NCBI GenBank assembly: GCA_905200315.1
Contig: CAJKKA010000014.1
Coordinates: 1 to 25,926 of the forward strand
Direction of reading: 5' to 3'
DNA length: 25,926 nucleotides
Source of the DNA: an uncultured Clostridium sp.
GTDB taxonomy: Bacteria; Bacillota_A; Clostridia; TANB77; CAG-508
Shown: in pieces, positions 23,005 to 25,926 of the stretch
Layout: the number at the start of each line of letters is the position of its first letter
Position numbering within the stretch: the first letter of the stretch is position 1
Notes under the pieces: model-generated
What the model saw: the letters and a program-made list of their open reading frames with translations, nothing else
The model's database searches: none
What the model was told of the DNA's origin: nothing
Made by a program: the position numbers and the translations under genes

Positions 23005-23155
23005 AAATTTTATTAAAATACAAATTTATAAAATAAATATTTATTAATAGAACGTAGCTTGTATAATGTGTTTAAAGAAGAAACATATTATAGAGGTTAC
23101 ATCTATAATAAATATTAAAAAAGGTGTGTAGAAAGTTTATATAGGAGGAAAAGAA

Positions 23156-25291
23156 ATGTTTAAAAGTTATTCAATGGAATTAGCAGGAAGAGAACTAACA
23201 ATAGAAACAGGAAAAATGGCAGAACTTGCAAATGGAAGTGTACTTGTAAGATATGGAGAAACAACTGTTATGGTAAATGTAACAGCATCTAAAGAACCAA
23301 GAGATGGAATAGATTTCTTCCCACTTTCAGTTGATTTTGAAGAAAAATTATATTCAGTAGGAAAAATACCAGGAAGTTTTACAAAAAGAGAGGGAAAACC
23401 AAGTGACAAAGCAATTTTAACATCAAGAGCAATAGATAGACCACTTCGTCCATTATTCCCAAAAGATTTTAGAAATGATGTATGTGTTGTTGCAACAGTA
23501 TTATCTGTTGAACCAGATAATTCACCAGAGGTATGTGCAATGATAGGAGCTTCAGCAGCACTTTCAATTTCAGATATACCTTTCGGAGGACCAACAGCAG
23601 CAGTAAATGTAGGATATGTAGATGATAAAATTGTTATAAACCCAACATTAGAACAAAGAGAAAAAAGTAGATTAAAACTTACAGTTGCAGGAACAAAAGA
23701 AAAAATAGCAATGATAGAAGCAGGAGCAGATGAAATACCAGATGATACAATGTTACAAGCAATAAAAGAAGCTCATGTAGAAATAAAAAAAGTGTGCGAT
23801 TTTATTTCTAAAATGAAAAAAGAAATAGGAAAAGAAAAATTTGAATATAAATCATTTGCTGTTGATGCAAGTGTATTTGAAGAAGTTTCTGCAAACTTTA
23901 AAGAAAGAATGTATAAAGATGTACAAGCTGTAGATAAAGAAGTAAGAGATGCAAATATGGATAAATTAACAGAAGACATAGTTGCATATTTTACTGAAAA
24001 ATATGGAGAAGAAGAAACTGCAGAAAAAATGTATGACATTTCTACAAGTATACACGACTTAGAAAAGAAATGTGTAAGAGAAATGATTTACAATGAACAT
24101 AAAAGACCAGATGGAAGAAAAATAGATGAAATAAGACCATTATCATGTGAAATAGATTTAATACCTAGAGTTCACGGTAGTGCAATGTTCACAAGAGGAC
24201 AAACACAAGTACTTTCAATCGCAACATTAGGAATGGCAAGTGAAGAACAAATATTAGATGGAATAGATGAAGAAACAGGAAAAAGATATATGCACCAATA
24301 TAACTTCCCTTCATACAGTGTTGGAGAAGCCAGACCATCAAGAGGACCAGGAAGAAGAGAAATAGGACATGGAGCCTTAGCAGAAAAAGCCTTAGTTCCA
24401 GTTATACCATCTGTTGAAGAATTCCCTTACTCAATAAGAGTTGTATCTGAAGTATTATCTTCAAATGGCTCAACATCACAAGCAAGTATATGTGGTAGTA
24501 CACTTGCATTAATGGCAGCAGGAGTTCCAATAAAAAGACCAGTAGCAGGTATTTCAACAGGACTTGTTACAGATCCAAATGGTTCAGACAACTATGTAAT
24601 GCTAACAGATATACAAGGAATTGAAGACTTTTTTGGAGATATGGACTTTAAAGTTGGAGGAACAGAAAAAGGAATTACAGCTATACAAGTTGATATAAAA
24701 GTAGATGGATTAACATACGATATTATAGAAGAAGCATTTGCAAGAACAAGAAAAGCAAGACAATATATTTTAGACGAAGTTATGCTAAAACAAATTGCAA
24801 AACCAAGAGAAGAAGTTTCAAAATATGCACCTAAAATTACAAACACAGTAATAAAAGTAGACAAAATAAAAGACGTAATAGGACCAGGTGGAAAAATGAT
24901 AAATAAAATAATAGACGAAACAGGAGTAAAAATAGATATAGAAGAAGACGGAAAGGTATTTATCTATTCACAAGATGAAGAAAATTCTAAAAAAGCACTA
25001 AAAATGGTAGAAGACATAGCAAAAGATATAGAAGTCGGACAAGTATACGAAGGAACAGTAGCAAGAATAATGAACTTTGGAGCATTCATAGAACTTGGTG
25101 GAGGAAAAGAAGGGCTATTACATATATCAAAAATCTCAAAAGAAAGAATAAAAAATGTAGAAGACGTATTAAAAGTAGGAGATATTGTAAAAGTAAAAGT
25201 AATAGAAATAGACGACCAAGGAAGAATAAATCTAAGCAAAAAAGCATTAGAAGAAGACGAAGAAAATAAAGAAGAAAAAATAGAAGAATAA
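23156..25291 (+). CDS. pnp: Polyribonucleotide nucleotidyltransferase (PNPase)
   Basis: PNPase degrades RNA 3' to 5' with phosphate and is a main RNA-decay enzyme. The 711-residue chain has two RNase PH domains, the first containing ITSRAIDRPLRPLFP and the second PDGRKIDEIRPL, GSTSQASICGSTLALMAAGVP and the catalytic DIQGIEDFFGDMDFKVGG. These are followed by a KH domain (about 565-620, VIGPGGKMINKIIDETG) and an S1 domain (about 630-700, GTVARIMNFGAFIE). All domains are intact. The acidic tail (EEDEENKEEKIEE) is usual. Ribosome site TAGGAGG. A strong terminator follows. Confidence 0.98.
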   Translation: MFKSYSMELAGRELTIETGKMAELANGSVLVRYGETTVMVNVTASKEPRDGIDFFPLSVDFEEKLYSVGKIPGSFTKREGKPSDKAILTSRAIDRPLRPLFPKDFRNDVCVVATVLSVEPDNSPEVCAMIGASAALSISDIPFGGPTAAVNVGYVDDKIVINPTLEQREKSRLKLTVAGTKEKIAMIEAGADEIPDDTMLQAIKEAHVEIKKVCDFISKMKKEIGKEKFEYKSFAVDASVFEEVSANFKERMYKDVQAVDKEVRDANMDKLTEDIVAYFTEKYGEEETAEKMYDISTSIHDLEKKCVREMIYNEHKRPDGRKIDEIRPLSCEIDLIPRVHGSAMFTRGQTQVLSIATLGMASEEQILDGIDEETGKRYMHQYNFPSYSVGEARPSRGPGRREIGHGALAEKALVPVIPSVEEFPYSIRVVSEVLSSNGSTSQASICGSTLALMAAGVPIKRPVAGISTGLVTDPNGSDNYVMLTDIQGIEDFFGDMDFKVGGTEKGITAIQVDIKVDGLTYDIIEEAFARTRKARQYILDEVMLKQIAKPREEVSKYAPKITNTVIKVDKIKDVIGPGGKMINKIIDETGVKIDIEEDGKVFIYSQDEENSKKALKMVEDIAKDIEVGQVYEGTVARIMNFGAFIELGGGKEGLLHISKISKERIKNVEDVLKVGDIVKVKVIEIDDQGRINLSKKALEEDEENKEEKIEE

Positions 25292-25294
25292 AAC

Positions 25295-25325
25295 AAAAAA
25301 ACATTGCAATTTGCAATGTTTTTTT
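25295..25325 (+). terminator. Terminator of pnp
   Basis: A 13-bp perfect stem (25295-25307 with 25313-25325: seven A, CATTGC, then GCAATG, seven T) has a 5-nt loop. The T side gives the tail. Confidence 0.9.
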
Positions 25326-25358
25326 GTTTTATATTATAGGAAATTTCCAATTTTCATT

Positions 25359-25470
25359 GTAAGGGTGACGTCCTTATGCCGACTCGTATGGCAAATCCAC
25401 TTTTTTATTGTATGAAATTTATATTTTATGTGTAGGTGCGGACGCCACTGTCTGCCCGCGTGGCTTTTTT
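25359..25470. repeat. Intergenic GC-richer hairpin elements
   Basis: Two short elements stand out from the A/T-rich spacer. Element 1 (25359 to about 25392) starts GTAAGGGTGACG. Element 2 (25432-25464) starts GTAGGTGCGGAC and can form GTGCGGAC/GTCTGCCC (25436-25443 with 25450-25457, one wobble and one mismatch), or GCCAC/GTGGC (25444-25448 with 25460-25464) followed by six T. Both are followed by T-runs. They may be dispersed repeats. No gene is seen in this spacer. Confidence 0.5.
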
Positions 25471-25509
25471 GATGTAAAAAATTCCTATTTTTATATAAAG
25501 GATGTAATT

Positions 25510-25779
25510 TTATACCAATGAGTTTAATTTTTCTAAGAATTCATCAACCAATTCATGTATATCTATATTTAAAGCTAATGATAAAGCGCAAAGTTCATAA
25601 TCTCTAACAGTTCTTTGATTATTTTCTATTCTATGCAAACAGGTTATTGGAATATTAACACCCAATAGCAATAATTTGTTAGATAATTGTTCAAAAGACA
25701 AATTTTGTTCTTTTCGCTTATTTCGTAATATAGGTCCAATAACATTTAATTTATTTTCATATTTTCCTGAATTATTCAT
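25510..25779 (-). CDS. XRE-family HTH regulator
   Basis: This is an 89-residue Cro/C1-type DNA-binding protein. The helix-turn-helix spans about residues 15-55 (ILRNKRKEQNLSFEQLSNKL, then the ITCLHRIENNQRTV turn and recognition helix), and a C-terminal helix ends in IDIHELVDEFLEKL. The LLLLGVNIPI segment between the first helices is slightly longer than usual, a variant common in clostridial regulators. The start is ATG at 25779, after AAGGAGAC on the - strand. It diverges from a consensus promoter at 25837-25865 whose spacer holds a small palindrome, so it may control the gene at the right edge and itself. Confidence 0.88.
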   Translation of the reverse strand: MNNSGKYENKLNVIGPILRNKRKEQNLSFEQLSNKLLLLGVNIPITCLHRIENNQRTVRDYELCALSLALNIDIHELVDEFLEKLNSLV

Positions 25780-25836
25780 AAATAAGTCTCCTTAAAGAAT
25801 ATTATAGAAATTATATAAAAAATAATTCATAAAATA

Positions 25837-25865
25837 TTGACACTGGTGTGAAAACAAAGTATAAT
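25837..25865 (+). promoter_or_regulatory. Consensus promoter for the gene at the right edge
   Basis: TTGACA (25837-25842), 17 bp, TATAAT (25860-25865). The spacer contains ACACTGGTGT (25840-25849), an ACAC/GTGT inverted repeat that could be an operator for the divergent XRE protein. Confidence 0.8.
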
Positions 25866-25889
25866 ATCTAAAAACTAAGGAGGAAACAA

Positions 25890-25926
25890 ATGAAAAAATT
25901 AAATGAACAAACAAAAATAAAAATAT
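25890..25926 (+). CDS. Start of a gene cut by the right edge
   Basis: AAGGAGG (25877-25883) is followed by ATG 25890 and the codons for MKKLNEQTKIKI, open to the end of the window. Only 12 residues are visible, so no product can be named. The consensus promoter upstream supports it as a real gene. Confidence 0.6.
   Translation, partial: MKKLNEQTKIKI

Overview
The window is strongly A+T-rich, chromosomal, gene-dense DNA from an endospore-forming, Gram-positive member of the Clostridia. The evidence for this is a complete spoIIIA operon, consensus Bacillota-type promoters and Shine-Dalgarno sequences, a sortase with an LPxTG protein, and a cohesin/dockerin pair. Species cannot be assigned from sequence reading alone. 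Almost every gene is on the + strand. The two exceptions are small XRE-type regulators at 4380-4604 and 25510-25779.

Layout. (1) 1-1586: 3' part of a Cu(I) P1B-ATPase (CopA-like), followed by about 400 bases with no intact gene. (2) 1928-3420: an AbiEi/AbiEii type IV toxin-antitoxin pair behind a consensus promoter flanked by an inverted repeat. (3) 3614-4333: yebC, convergent with a 74-residue XRE regulator (4604-4380) that appears to start at ATT. (4) 4727-9335: a surface module under a promoter carrying twin operators: a sortase, a small LPQTG-anchored cohesin protein and a 1037-residue secreted dockerin protein. The inferred logic is that the sortase anchors the cohesin to the wall, the cohesin captures the dockerin protein through Ca2+-loaded loops, and the divergent XRE protein controls the set. 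(5) 9493-15346: spoIIIAA to spoIIIAH, the mother-cell half of the SpoIIIA-SpoIIQ feeding-tube complex. A small coiled-coil gene with its own promoter and terminator sits between AA and AB, and spoIIIAD carries an apparent one-base frameshift. (6) 15424-17997: a three-gene ABC exporter. (7) 18067-19748: trmL and a phosphofructokinase with a mixed ATP/PPi-type active site.

(8) 19756-20487: a type III toxin-antitoxin locus. It has a promoter, 37-nt RNA repeats that fold as pseudoknots with a compensatory base-pair change between units, an intrinsic terminator and a ToxN/AbiQ-family endoribonuclease. (9) 20545-21702: a FucO-like iron alcohol dehydrogenase. (10) 21835-22554: an unknown gene broken by a 35-nt tandem duplication, followed by a small zinc-ribbon membrane protein. 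(11) 22699-25291: the rpsO-pnp pair. (12) 25359-25926: intergenic hairpins, an XRE regulator, and a divergent consensus promoter driving a gene cut by the window edge.

The strongest candidates for a second look are the ToxIN-like locus, the compact cohesin-dockerin-sortase module with its regulator, and the gene inserted inside the spoIIIA operon.
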